Below, one piece after another: positions 1 through 10,128 of a stretch of 64,000 nt of DNA. This DNA comes from Crossaster papposus (taxonomy: Eukaryota; Echinodermata; Asteroidea; Velatida; Solasteridae). Both the position numbers and the translations under genes were made by a program. The notes under the pieces are model-generated. The model was not told where the DNA came from, searched no databases, and saw only the letters and a program-made list of their open reading frames with translations. The stretch spans positions 186,001-250,000 of the forward strand of contig JBAIAA010000241.1 in NCBI GenBank assembly GCA_037893245.1, given 5' to 3'. Numbering within the stretch: position 1 is the stretch's first letter; every line of letters begins with the position of its first letter.

Positions 1-2282
1 GAAGAGAATCTTGGCTTGAAGGATGTATGGACACACAAACCCAAGGGGGTTGTACACAGAGCAGATGACACTAAAGCAGACATATTTTGGTGTGACATCT
101 GGACTTTGATTTTATCTTGATACCGAGCAGATCATTCTCTGTGTCCCAATTAAGGCTCTCTTCACCGGAAGGCTGTCTCGGTCAAGGATCAGGTCCTTGA
201 ATACTTTAGCCCCGTCAACTTGTGGTAAAGATTCTAATACCTTTCCGCTGCTACCAATCCACTTGGTCAAGCGAAAACGTCCCGTTGCCAACAGGCCAGT
301 CAGCTGCTTTTCCATCTGAAAAGCTTCATCTTCAGACTGCATGGACTTGAGGCAGTCATCAACATAGAAGTTTCTTTTACCGTGACACCACATCAGCACT
401 GAATTTGTCTTTGTTGTCTTCTGCTGTGCGTCTTAGTGCGAAGTTAGCACAGCTCGGGCTCCAAACGCCCCCAAACAGGTAAACTGTCATTCGGAAAACA
501 TCTGGTGGCTGAGTTGTGTCTCCTTCCGGCCACCAAGGAAAGCTCAGGGCATCTCTGTGCTCTTTCTGAACTTGCACCTGGTGGAACATTTGTTCGACGT
601 CACCCATCAAGTCGACCTTGTACTCACGAAAGCGCATGATGACTCCCGCAAGTTCAATTCATCATATCCGGCTCCTGTAGAAAAGTGTCATTGAAAGACA
701 TCCCATGACTCTTGGCTACACAGTCAAACACGACTCTCAGCTTATCTGGTTTGTTGGGGTTGATAACGGCGTGGTGAGGCAGGTACCAGGTTGCACCGGG
801 AGAATTGTTCAGCTGTTCGTCTGCCACCTTCTTGACGTAGACCTTCTCAACCAGCTGGTTCATCTCTTTGATATATCTAATTTTCCGGAGGTTTCCTTTC
901 GTTAATCTCTTGCCGAGAGACGAAAGACGCCTCTCTGCCATCATCTTGTTGTTAGGCAGGTCTGAGGGGTCGCGCTTAAAGGGAATGGCTAGCTGGTAAT
1001 GGCCATTGACTATGCTTATTGACCCTTTCTATATTTGTTTACCGCCCTCATATAGTCAACTGACATAGCAGGCAAGTCACTTGCCAAGGATAGGCTGATA
1101 TCCAACTTCCAAAACCTCTCTACCTGAGCCTCAAGGTTTCCTTGGACAAAGTTAGATACAGCACTACCGGTTCCCTTGTAACCCAACGGACCATTATTAG
1201 TCCATCCGAGTGATGTTTTGACAGCATAGGGATCCTCCTCCTTGCCATGTCGTACCTCAAGAGAGACTAATATATCGGGTACATCTTGGCCATTTAACAT
1301 GGTGACACCTTCCTTAGATATACGAGGAAATGGGATGTCCTTTAGGTGCTTGTGAGGGCTCAAATCTTTGTGAGTGGCACAGCTGTCTCGCAGGGTAGGA
1401 AAGTCCTTCAAGGCGTAGACTCGTAGCAGGTGGAACACTTTGCCCGTGTTGTTACCGGATATGTTTAGAGTGACCGCCAGTGCCATGTACTTGTGATTCC
1501 TTGTTCAGTGTGTCGAGGGACAGGGCTTGTGGACTACCCTGTATGTCAAGCATCCTCACCAGATCTACGGAGCAGAAACTCTTGTTACTGCCAGGGTCGA
1601 GTAGCGCATGAGTCTTGATGCTGTCACTTCTGCCGACGCCCTTCACGATTACCGCAACGATAGGCAAAGCCACCTTGTTAGTAACATGGCCCACTCCGCA
1701 TGCAAGACGATAGCTCCCATGTTCTGGCTGTCAGTTGACCGTAGCTCTGTCGGGGCTTGAACGTTGATACTGGAAGACATTGTGCAGTAGTTTTTAGTGT
1801 CTCACTTTGCAACCTCCAACTCCACATGCGACCTGATCACATCTTCTGGCAAAGTGGCGTCTAACCGTCAGGCAATTGAAACATAACCTGTTCTTTCGGG
1901 CTACATCGAGACGATCATGTGGACTCATCATATGAACTGGCTACACTCAACTAACTGATGCCCTCCAGAGCACAGGGGACAAGACTGTTTCTGAGCATGC
2001 TGGTATCCATTTCCTTTGCTCAGTCGGGTTCTTTGAGTATATGGCTGTGATGTAGTCTTGGCTTGGACGTAGAAGTTTGATCCCTTCTTGGATCCCCCTG
2101 CTGCTTCTTTCCTCAAACCCATACACAGGATCGGTGGCCTCCCTGGCAGCCCTTCGAAAAAATTCAAGCTTCATGATGTTGGGATAGCGGCCAGTTTTGT
2201 CGAGGTGATCTATAGCCTTTGAACGCCATTTTTCGACCGCCATGTTAAAATAAAAAGGCAGCCTCTGTCTCAAATTGTGCAA
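1..2282 (-). pseudogene. BEL/Pao LTR retrotransposon gag-pol, broken, runs off left edge
   Basis: On the minus strand the pieces follow BEL/Pao order. A gag segment (2282-1928) ends in a zinc knuckle of form C-x2-C-x4-H-x4-C near 1935-1975. A retropepsin-like segment (1694-1452) carries ALLDPGSNKSFCS, followed by the DUF1758-type extension (1486-1016). The reverse transcriptase appears as pieces at 944-654, 637-377 and 399-112, and the last holds the catalytic YVDD (FYVDDCL). Neighbouring pieces are in different frames, so there are several frameshifts, and no LTR is visible downstream of 2282. The remaining RT, RNase H and integrase would lie left of position 1. The family call rests on the BEL-specific protease and RT wording and is secure; activity is excluded by the breaks. 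Confidence 0.88.
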
Positions 2283-3260
2283 AATAAAAAGATTATAATA
2301 TTAAATAAAAGGATTAGTAGTCAGGTGAAAGTTATTGTTATTATAGTCACCTCTATACAAGTTCCAAGCCAAACTCATTCACAGTGATTATGGCATGATC
2401 TAACGATGAATTTATTAAGCTCCACCACATCCAAGCCTTTCCCGGAAAATCCTCTATGCATTATTCTATTATACAGCGAGATAGTTTTCTCAGAAGATTT
2501 TGTGGTGATAGTAAAAATATGGTTCGGGTTTTGTTGAGAGTGGTTCCAAGCATTTCATGCTAAAAAAAAATGTAACCTCATTAAGTTAATTTTAGTGTCA
2601 AATTTAGGGCGTTTTGCTACTTTGGCGGCCATCTTGGATTTTAGGCCGTTAGAATGCTCAGAAAAAATGCCACCCTAATTTTTGTTCATGTTCATAGTAT
2701 CATCTAACAAAATCAAGTGAGTTTTTGCTTTTAACAAACAAAATACACGAATCTTTTTTTCATGACGAATATGCCTACACTATGACCCTGTGGATGAAAA
2801 GCAATTTGTTGGCAATAAAAACACACTAAATACAGCCAAGGGAATTTTTTTTCTCTTAAATCTTATAGAAAACAAGAACTGTTACTAATAATAAGCCAAT
2901 CATAACACCAAATATCATTTCAATCTGTGGGAGTAAGGTCCAAAAGCGTGTTTAATTGACATGGAATGACTTCTATGGCAGAAGTCTGAAAAAGAATATA
3001 AAAAGGTACATGTAGGAGGAATGAATGGAAAACACTAACTTAATGAAAACAATACCTGTTCTCGGGAACAAAACGTATGTAAAAAGGGCGTGAATATTAT
3101 TAGAGGAAAACATTTTTTGTTCCCGATTGAAATCAAAGACGGCTAAAACAACGAAAACCAGCTGTTTCTGTGTTTGCCGAAACGGATAGCAAGGTACAAT
3201 ACACATTAACAATATTAATTTACTGCCATACAGGTTCACTTTATTTGCGTTTTAATTCAG
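2283..3260. other. AT-rich spacer without recognisable gene
   Basis: No coding signal beyond short chance ORFs and no clear repeat border. A 5' LTR for the BEL relic would be expected here, but I see no matching repeat. Confidence 0.5.
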
Positions 3261-3894
3261 ATTCATAAATACCTGGGACAGTTTAGGCATTCCTATTGGT
3301 CGAGAGCCCGTCACGTGGCCGGTATTAAACGGACGATAAAGACATGGCTGGAAGTGGTCAAAACCAGCTGGCAGCAAAACCCTGTCACGCAATGTCGCAT
3401 TATACCCGTCCTCAGGGCTCACTTTATTTAGTGTTGAGCGCGTACAACTCGACACCCTGGGAACGAGGTTGCCATTGCAATGGCAGTAATAGTCTGGTTC
3501 ATAGTAAATATGCTTTATTGCATGTTTTGTGTAGAGCGACAGAGGCGGAAACATGTCATTTGACACACACAGAATGGCGAAACACCGAAATTTACTTGCG
3601 ACAATTTTCCACGATTTTCGGGGCTTTTTTTGCTGAATTTTACAAAAAAGGTATGTTCGGACGGTATTAATCACTCTGTTTAACCAGTTCGCGCCGGGAT
3701 TATTTTAACAACGCCGAGCCGACGGGCGGAATTATTTTAAACGAAACTCGATCCGAAGCGTGTTCAGGCTGATAGTGCCGGGAAGCACACCCACGCATTT
3801 CAGGCCTTGCGCGCTGCTGACATACATGTACATTTCCGAACTTGAACTTGGCGTGTTTATGCGTCATCCGTTTTGAATTTTGGGAAATTTTCGA

Positions 3895-4195
3895 GCCGCT
3901 CGATGCCGACTGAGTGCATACTCAATCTCCACTCGAACGTCGCTCGATGCGCGCTCGAACTCTGCTCGATGCGCGCTCGATCCGCGATTGAACTCCGCTC
4001 GATGCGTGCTCGATCTCTGCTCGATGTGCGCTCGATCTCTGCTCGATGCGCGCTCGATGCGCGCTCGATCTCTGCTCGATCCGCGCTCGATCCGCGCTCG
4101 ATTTCCGCTCGATCCGCGCTCGATTTCCGCTCGATCCGCGCTCGATCCGCGCTCGATCTCCACTCGATGTGTGCTCGATCTCCGCTTGATGTGCA
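3895..4195. repeat. 12-bp minisatellite (GCTCGATCTCTG-type units), left array
   Basis: About 24 tandem 12-bp units with the invariant word GCTCGAT and a variable 5-bp partner (CTCTG, GCGCG, CCGCG, TTCCG). Because 12 is a multiple of 3, long open frames appear on both strands; they are by-products of the repeat. Confidence 0.9.
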
Positions 4196-4721
4196 TTAGA
4201 TAAATATCCGCTCTATTCCCATATTCACGCTCGATATGATGCGACTGATATAACTTGAGATAATGTCTGTAAACCCCTTCTTATTCCTCCATGGTATACC
4301 TAACAAATCCCAGTTAAAAAAAGCCTTTCTTTAATAATATAGTCCCTTCCACGTGCAGAGACTATGAGATCATCGCTTAGATCCTAAGATCCTGGTGCGC
4401 ATGGACCATGGTACATTCACCAGAGGGGTTGTCACTTGTCAGGCCCCAGTGGCTTGCTCAGAAGTGGTAAGAAAATAACAAAGCTTGTACACGTTTCCCG
4501 TAGGCTTGTGTACAAAAGTCCCTGTTGCCATGGATTGCCACCCGTTGACAAAATAGAACAGTCTTTTGATCTCCAACGTTCGTGGTCTGGAGGACGCCGG
4601 CCTTGAATAAAAACATTTTAGATGTTGGTGGAGGGAAGAGTAGGGCGGCTCAAATTACGTACAATAGTAAGAACGATTTTTGTTCGACCGGCAATCATTG
4701 TTAAACCCCGACTATTATATT

Positions 4722-5378
4722 AAATCTTTGGTAATTGCTTAAATTCTTAATAATGGGAGGATTTGGGGGGTTGTATTTGTATAAAGTAAATATCGTTTAA
4801 AGGTAGTACATACACCATTGGTAATTGCTTGAATTATCATGAATGGGTAGATTTGGGGGGTTGTATTTCATAGTAAATATCGTTTAACTGACTTTTCCGA
4901 AGTTTTACAATCATGGATGCCGGGAAAAGCACGTTTTCAACCGGGGTTGAGCACTTATTCTTATGTTATCTTTGTTTTTTCGCAATCGCCGTCCGGCGAT
5001 CGCGAATTTTTCTTTATAAAATTCATTTTTTTAAAAAATAATTACAGGATATCTAGCGCAATCGTTTTGCTGAATGTCTAGAATCATTATTTACTTTCAA
5101 TTGAGTAAGATATTTTTAATAATTCGGTATTAAATATTTTCGATATCTGCAAATGGTGTATCCTACCTTTAACTGACCTGTCTGAAGTTTTACAATCGTG
5201 GATGCCGAGAAAAGCACAAAAAACGGCGTTTGTTTAGAATAATTACAGGATATCTAGCGCAATCATTTTGCTGGATGCCTAGAATCATTATTTACTTTCA
5301 GATGAGTAAGATATTTCTTAATAATTCGTTAGTAAATATTGTTGATATCTGCAAATGATTAATCCTACCTTTTAGGTT
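4722..5378. mobile_element. TTAA MITE, older copy, interrupted by a younger copy of itself
   Basis: 4722-4800 and 5169-5378 together align with the intact copy at 52411-52745: GGTAATTGCTT, TTTGGGGGGTTGTATTT, AAATATCGTTTAA, then CTGACCTGTCTGAAG and the right end. Its own ends are degraded. It is cut at an internal TTAA by the copy at 4801-5168. Confidence 0.8.
4801..5168. mobile_element. TTAA MITE (368 bp), nested in its own family
   Basis: It starts AGGTAGTA and ends CTACCT, flanked by TTAA at 4797-4800 and 5169-5172. The flanks rejoin to TATCGTTTAACTGAC, which is the unbroken reading in the other copies (near 4875, 20880, 52490). A GC-rich palindrome (GCCGTCCGGC) lies in the middle. Non-coding. 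Confidence 0.88.
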
Positions 5379-7269
5379 TGAAATTGTTGTAAATATTTAA
5401 TGTTGTTTATTTTAGTCTTTACAAAGTTGTATAAATAAATCATTATTAATGTTTGGTTTGAATTGCATGTGTGCCTCAATTATTACTTCAATTTCTTTGT
5501 GCCCTTTTCTTTCAAGACTGAGTTTAAAGAGACACATCTTTATAAAACTACGAAACTTTGGACAAAAAGGGGGGGTGCACAATTACTGAATAATTCCCTT
5601 AGTTTAACAGCGTTGCCTGGGCCTGCTGTCAGAGAGAAGCTTGGCTTTTGTCGTCTAGGCGAAGTTAACCGCAAAAGTCCAGAATGTCAACAAACAACAT
5701 CAAAGACGCCCGACACGGCAGTTGGGTGGTTTTTTTCTTCCAACTTTCAAGTACTGAAACGCACACAAAAAAGGAGCTGATCTGTCTAGCCAGTAAAGTC
5801 TGTTCGTACTATCTGTGTCTTTCTTCATTGGACGGCAATTTTTTTTAATGCGCTTTTTAAATGGTCAACGTTTACGGCTAGCGCATAAAAAAAAATCAAA
5901 GACGCCCGACACAGCAGTTGGGTTTTCTTTTGTTATACAGAAATGCACACCAGCTGCTCACATACGAAGGGAGTTTATCTGTCACTCAAGTCTGGGCGAG
6001 CCTAGCCTTTAAACAAGGCCACATGTCTGATAGATGCCGAGCGACTAAAAAGAGACTAATCGCGACAACCTGAATGAACGCCAGTGCGAATTGCCCAGAC
6101 AAGTGGCCTTTATCAATCTGGTTTGGATTTCTTATGTTAACCTTTGTTTTCGACTGGAATTCGCTACCGAAATGGTAGCGTCCAATCAGCGAACGTATCT
6201 CCGCGTGACGTCAGCTTATATTTGAGTTGGACTAGTTCATTTTACAAACAGGGAATGTCCAATCATGTCACTTACAATATTTAGCTCAAATCATTAGTTG
6301 CTTCCTAATTTATTGCAATTGTGCATGTAAAATAGATTTAAATGGGATATCTTGTATTTATCATTCATATATTCAACTCAGAAGCAATATTTATATACCT
6401 TTTTTTACCTTTTCTTACATGTTTTGATATTGAACGAATCACGAACGAAGCAAATAAATCCAAAGTAGGCGTATTGGCATGCTAATATGTATCTATGAAT
6501 AATTCATGCAGAGCAGTGAAACCTACATTGCAAAAGGCCTCGTGACATTCGTCACTCGGTCGCATGTTCACCCCGGGTATCTAGACTCATCTCAGCCGCT
6601 TAGCCAGAGTCACGAGGCCTTGTTAAAAGGCTAGGGCGAGCCAGGAAGGTGTGATGTAGTCTATTCATTGGATGGGGAATTTAAAAAAAGATGGCAAGGC
6701 CTAGGCTTTTCTCAGCCCTTGCTCGGCATTTGAAAGGCTTTCATGCGTCAGAGATTCGCTGGCCTCCCTGAATTTTGTTTTCAACGTTACGGGATGTGTC
6801 TAGAGCTACAATCAAACGTCAAACTGTTTTGCGCATGCGCAAATTTTTTGCCGCACGGGTCGCGGCGGAAACCTGGAAATGAATAAGCTAATTATAGGAA
6901 CGTATAATCCAATGAAATCGTCGTCCATCCTTTATGAATATTCATATTTTTTTATTGACACATCAAATTTAGGCCATATTGATACTTTACGAACATTTTT
7001 TTCTGCACAAATTTATTAATTTTTTATTAAAAAGTCACGACGAAATGAAGCCGATAAAATACGAAAAAAATTCAAAAACCATATTTTTTCGATTAAACTT
7101 TCTTAATTTTCTTTGTTTTAATTTTCTATAGAATATACAACTGTTAAAGTACTCACAGAGACTGCAAACTGTGTTTTATGGGTGAAAGTTCACCGCTCGA
7201 ATTATTTTCTTCAGGGTACCGGGTAAACAAAACACGTTCATGCTCGTCTCGATTCTTGAATACACTTCA
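5379..7269. other. Non-coding interior of the 3.9-kb element
   Basis: No protein recognised. A ~40-bp motif is repeated (AGACGCCCGACACGGCAGTT near 5703, again near 5901). A ~92-bp hairpin-forming repeat sits at 6532-6624 (AAGGCCTCGTGAC ... GTCACGAGGCCTT). A weaker inverted pair built on AAGGCCAC lies at 6013-6115. The ORFs at 5463-5780 and 5815-6012 have no recognisable domain. Confidence 0.5.
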
Positions 7270-7510
7270 ATTTCCGCTCGATGCATTGCGTGTTGGATCT
7301 CCACTCGATTAGTGCTCGATCTCTGCTCGATCTCTGCTCGATCTCTGCTCGATCTCTGCTCGATCTCTGCTCGATCTCCGCTCGATCTCCGCTCGATGTC
7401 CGCTCGATGTCCGCTCGATGTTCGCTCGATGTTCGCTCGATGTTCGCTCGATGTTCGCTCGATCATTGCTCGATGTCCACTCGATCTCTGCTCGGTCACG
7501 CAATTTTGAT
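7270..7510. repeat. 12-bp minisatellite, right array
   Basis: About 20 units of GCTCGAT plus CTCTG, CTCCG, GTCCG or GTTCG, in the same orientation as the left array at 3895-4195. Same-direction arrays near both ends of one element suggest the array was copied or converted between ends instead of being part of an inverted terminus. Confidence 0.9.
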
Positions 7511-7572
7511 CGAGCGGCTCGATATGTAACCTAACTTATGAAATGCACTGTACGTCATCCGGCGCGAACTGG

Positions 7573-7638
7573 TTAATACCGCTTGGAGTCTGGTTGCTGA
7601 TAATTAATTATCAGCACCCAGACTCCAAGCGGTATTAA
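7573..7638. repeat. Perfect-arm hairpin TTAATACCGCTTGGAG...
   Basis: TTAATACCGCTTGGAGTCTG is followed by its reverse complement around a TAATTAATTA centre. The related hairpin at 29567-29652 has a longer loop with CCCTCGCCTTCGGCTCGGG. Confidence 0.85.
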
Positions 7639-7680
7639 CCAGAGTGATTAAAACCTCTCGAACACACATTTATTCCCTTA

Positions 7681-8290
7681 TTAACCCTCCTATATTGCGG
7701 TTGCCATAAAAACCTTTCAAGTTTGCTGGACTGAAGGGTTTTGAAAGGTGAGAAAACTGTCTGACAAAAGGAACCTACATGTAGATGAAAGATTTCGAAG
7801 GGCGAAACAACTCTCTGAACAAACTGGTGTGAGAAAAAAAGGAAAAACATGATGGCAATGATTGCAATGATTGTAACAGAGTTGAAATGTTTTGAAATGT
7901 TTAGCTGTTTTCTGTCAGGGATACTCTTTGTACATGTACTTGGGAGTAACTTTACCTTTCAAAACATGCTGTACTGATATTGTACTGATACTGTACTGAT
8001 ATATTTGGTTGAGCAATAGCTCCACCTTTCATTTCCTTTCGCAGGGTTTTGGAGGGTCTGGCCATTTTCTGATAGACTTCATATACATACTGTACCTTTA
8101 TCATAGGGGTGTAGCCCAATTTTTCTACCTTTCAATACCTTTCAAAAGGTATTGAAAGGTGTGGTAGTGCAGTTGCAACAAATTCTGGAGTGTTTTAAAA
8201 GGTTCATACATGTACTTATTTATAGCCATTTTGCCCAGTAAGCAGATTTTAAAAGGTTTTGAAAGGTAAAACCATAAGAGGGTACGTTAT
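7681..8290. repeat. Region of dispersed TTTTGAAAGGT / ACCTTTCAAAA iterons
   Basis: The word occurs repeatedly in both orientations (near 7738, 7951, 8022, 8128, 8150, 8255). At 8128-8160 there is a back-to-back palindrome (ACCTTTCAATACCTTTCAAAAGGTATTGAAAGGT, read as two arms). Likely the interior of a non-autonomous element; no outer TIR was identified. Confidence 0.6.
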
Positions 8291-8395
8291 AAATACATAG
8301 TAATGACAAAAAGAGCTATGAAAATAAAAAAGGACACCCTATATGGTAATGGTGTTTGTCAATTGATTGTCTTCAATGTATATGTTTGCACATGC

Positions 8396-8580
8396 AGCTG
8401 AAGAAACAAGAGGAGAACATTCGGCTGGAGGAAGAGGCCTACATTGCAGCTAAACGAGAAGCAGCAAGAGCAGTGAACCAAACAAGGGCCCTTGATCAAC
8501 AGAGGAGTAAACCTGTACACATAGCTAATGGCGTTTCCAAATCGTGGTTAGGTGACAATAAAAATGAATGGAATGTGTGA
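8396..8580 (+). CDS. Possible terminal exon, charged coiled-coil peptide
   Basis: A pyrimidine-poor but usable acceptor (CACATGCAG) is followed by an open frame of about 60 codons beginning LKKQEENIRLEEEAY and ending at TGA (8578-8580). The first 35 residues are rich in E, K, R, A and Q with heptad-like spacing, so a coiled coil is plausible. No family is recognised. It could be the end of a host gene or a fragment of retrotransposon gag, since charged helices of this kind occur in BEL gag. No partner exon was found upstream. Confidence 0.3.
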
Positions 8581-8854
8581 GTATTGATGAACAACATTGA
8601 GCGTACATAGTCATGTGGTACAAATTTGTAAATTTTTTTAGAAGTAAAAATGAGGTGGGGGGGAGGGGGGGCAGCTTGGCAGCTTGCCGCTTAATTCACG
8701 CCAAATTTGTACATGCCCTGCCGGCTAAGCCAAAGGGGCATACTGCATTTGCCTCGTTCTTTCATGTGGGTGTGTGCGTATCCTTTTACACCGTATTTAC
8801 ACTGTATACTCGGTGTTGTCGCCAGGGATTTATTTGAAAAAAAATATCACTGCA

Positions 8855-8936
8855 TAGAGTATGACTCAAACCCACGACCTCATGCTTCCTAGTGTAGATG
8901 TCTTGCCACTTAATCACCGAGCTAGCCGGGGTCGGC
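8855..8936 (-). repeat. tRNA-derived SINE head (A box and B box)
   Basis: Read on the minus strand, TAGCTCGGTGATTAAGTGG (about 8925-8907) resembles a tRNA A box/D arm. GGTTTGAGTC (8872-8863) is a B box, at tRNA-like spacing. The segment lacks a proper acceptor stem, so it is a tRNA-derived SINE promoter or tRNA relic and not a working tRNA gene. A second B-box-like word on the plus strand lies at 8942-8951. Confidence 0.6.
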
Positions 8937-9587
8937 TGGCTGGTTCGAGTCTGATTAGCATTCTGTTGTTATTGTCAGCGGAATTGCGTGCGCAAGTGCA
9001 TTGGAAATGCATGTTTAGGTATCGGAGGTATTTTCCAATTAGGATAATGAACACAGTGCTCTACATGTATCTATTTATAGTCCTAATATCTAGTTTGTTT
9101 TGACGCTGTTTTTCTATCTACTGAAAGATGTAAAAGCGTGTCAAAAATATATCAAATTAGAGAAAAAGGAGAGCGAAAAAGTGTTGTACACCATTGTTCT
9201 ATTTTACGCGCCCGGGTCCTTCTGAAGCGTATACATATACAGTACATGTACATGTATAAGGTAGTCAACGCCATATTATTTATGTAAATATGTACCATAC
9301 CGTATCTACATGTACGTCGACATCTGCTCGCAGTACAGGGCTTTGCGGGGCCGATAATGAGCCAATGGATCATGTTGCAACCTTTACGCTCGGGTCAAAC
9401 AGTTTTTTTAACTTTCCTAGAGTCGTACATGTTTTCATAAATTGTGAAATTAATTATGAATTTATTATCCATATTTATGGCCATTTCATGGTTCAATCGT
9501 AACCTTTATGCATGAGACTTGCAGGGTAAATGTACCGTGGGTCTGCATCAAATGTAATGCTTCTGCTGTGTCAAACCACAGGAAATG
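8937..9587. other. Spacer without recognised gene
   Basis: Only short chance ORFs and ACATGTAC words. It leads into the CCTGTGGTA-type repeats that begin near 9588. Confidence 0.5.
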
Positions 9588-9954
9588 TCCTGTCATTTTT
9601 TGGGACATTACCACAGGACAAATTCCTGTGGTATTCCTGCGGTGGTATTCCTGCGGTGGTATTCCTGCGGTGGTATTCCTGCGGTACTATTCCTGCGGTA
9701 CTATTCCTGCGGTACTATTCCTGCGGTACTATTCCTGCGGTACTATTCCTGCGGTACTATTCCTGCGGTACTATTCCTGCGGTACTATTCCTGCGGTACT
9801 ATTCCTGCGGTACTATTCCTGCGGTACTATTCCTGCGGTACTATTCCTGCGGTACTATTCCTGCGGTACTATTCCTGCGGTACTATTCCTGCGGTACTAT
9901 TCCTGCGGTACCTGTAGAACTATTCCTGTGGTACCTGTGGTACTATATCCCTGT
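9588..9954. repeat. 14-bp minisatellite (ATTCCTGCGGTACT)n, target of the Gypsy element
   Basis: About 20 tandem 14-bp units, first as GTGGTATTCCTGCG then as CTATTCCTGCGGTA, with degenerate edges. Because 14 is not a multiple of 3, all three frames read the same cyclic 14-residue peptide. The right edge ends in CCTGT (9950-9954), duplicated at 15068-15072 after the Gypsy element; related repeats resume there. Confidence 0.93.
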
Positions 9955-10105
9955 TAGAGAACTTTGACTTTACCATGTTCCATGTTTATGCGTTAACGTT
10001 TACCTGTTGCCATTTTCTTGTTTCATATTTGTTTTAGACGTTGTCGTCATTGCTTGAAGACGAATAAACTACCATAGAAAGCAAATAGTGTCATATACTT
10101 ATTTA
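9955..10105 (+). repeat. 5' LTR of Gypsy element (151 bp)
   Basis: Begins TAGAGAACTTTGAC and ends ATACTTATTTA. By eye it is identical to 14917-15067. It contains AATAAA (10063-10068) and the 12-mer ACGTTGTCGTCA (10038-10049), which is complementary to the sequence directly after the LTR. If transcription starts near 10038, the poly(A) signal lies about 25 bases into R. The ends are not the usual TG...CA. Confidence 0.95.
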
Positions 10106-10117
10106 TGACGACAACGT
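10106..10117 (+). other. Primer-binding site complementary to the element's own LTR
   Basis: TGACGACAACGT abuts the LTR and is the exact reverse complement of 10038-10049. Tf1 of fission yeast and the sushi group prime reverse transcription by folding the 5' end of their own RNA back to the PBS. This arrangement has the same logic. I do not recognise a tRNA 3' end in this 12-mer. Confidence 0.8.
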
Positions 10118-10128
10118 AAATAGAAACA

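Larger units (their letters stand above)
3684..7572. mobile_element. 3.9-kb TTAA-flanked element, termini CCAGTTCGCGCCGG / CCGGCGCGAACTGG
   Basis: Perfect inverted termini are flanked by TTAA at 3680-3683 and 7573-7576. The uninterrupted target with one TTAA is present at 29551-29580, so the TTAA duplication is directly supported. The first ~200 bp and last ~25 bp match two 234-bp MITEs of the same family (27539-27772, 46264-46497). The interior holds two 12-bp arrays, a nested MITE pair and AT-rich non-coding DNA; no transposase is visible. TTAA duplications are known for piggyBac and Kolobok superfamilies, and I cannot choose between them without a transposase. Confidence 0.8.
3261..7680. 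mobile_element. Composite repeat, copy 1 (starts ATTCATAAATACCTGGGAC)
   Basis: 3261-3680 matches 28656-28785 and 29325-29570, and 7573-7680 matches 29567-29695. The two halves are therefore one repeat interrupted by the TTAA-flanked element at 3684-7572. The right part contains a near-perfect hairpin (7573-7638) and ends ATTTATTCCCT followed by TA. No protein is encoded. The class is unknown. Confidence 0.7.

Noticed and set aside
3864-4203. RSS-DRAEIE and ARSALDLRS repeat ORFs on both strands (also 7176-7529)
   Set aside because: Generated by 12-bp units; no start context, splice sites or flanking domain.
5463-6012. Two plus-strand ORFs of 105 and 65 codons as host genes
   Set aside because: No domain, biased composition, located inside the TTAA element and built around a duplicated motif.
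8855-8936. Functional tRNA gene
   Set aside because: A and B boxes are present, but the acceptor stem and anticodon arm do not form properly; it reads as a SINE head.
9508-9967. Three overlapping ORFs reading a cyclic YYSCGTIPAVLFLR peptide
   Set aside because: An artefact of the 14-bp minisatellite; the same peptide appears in all three frames.
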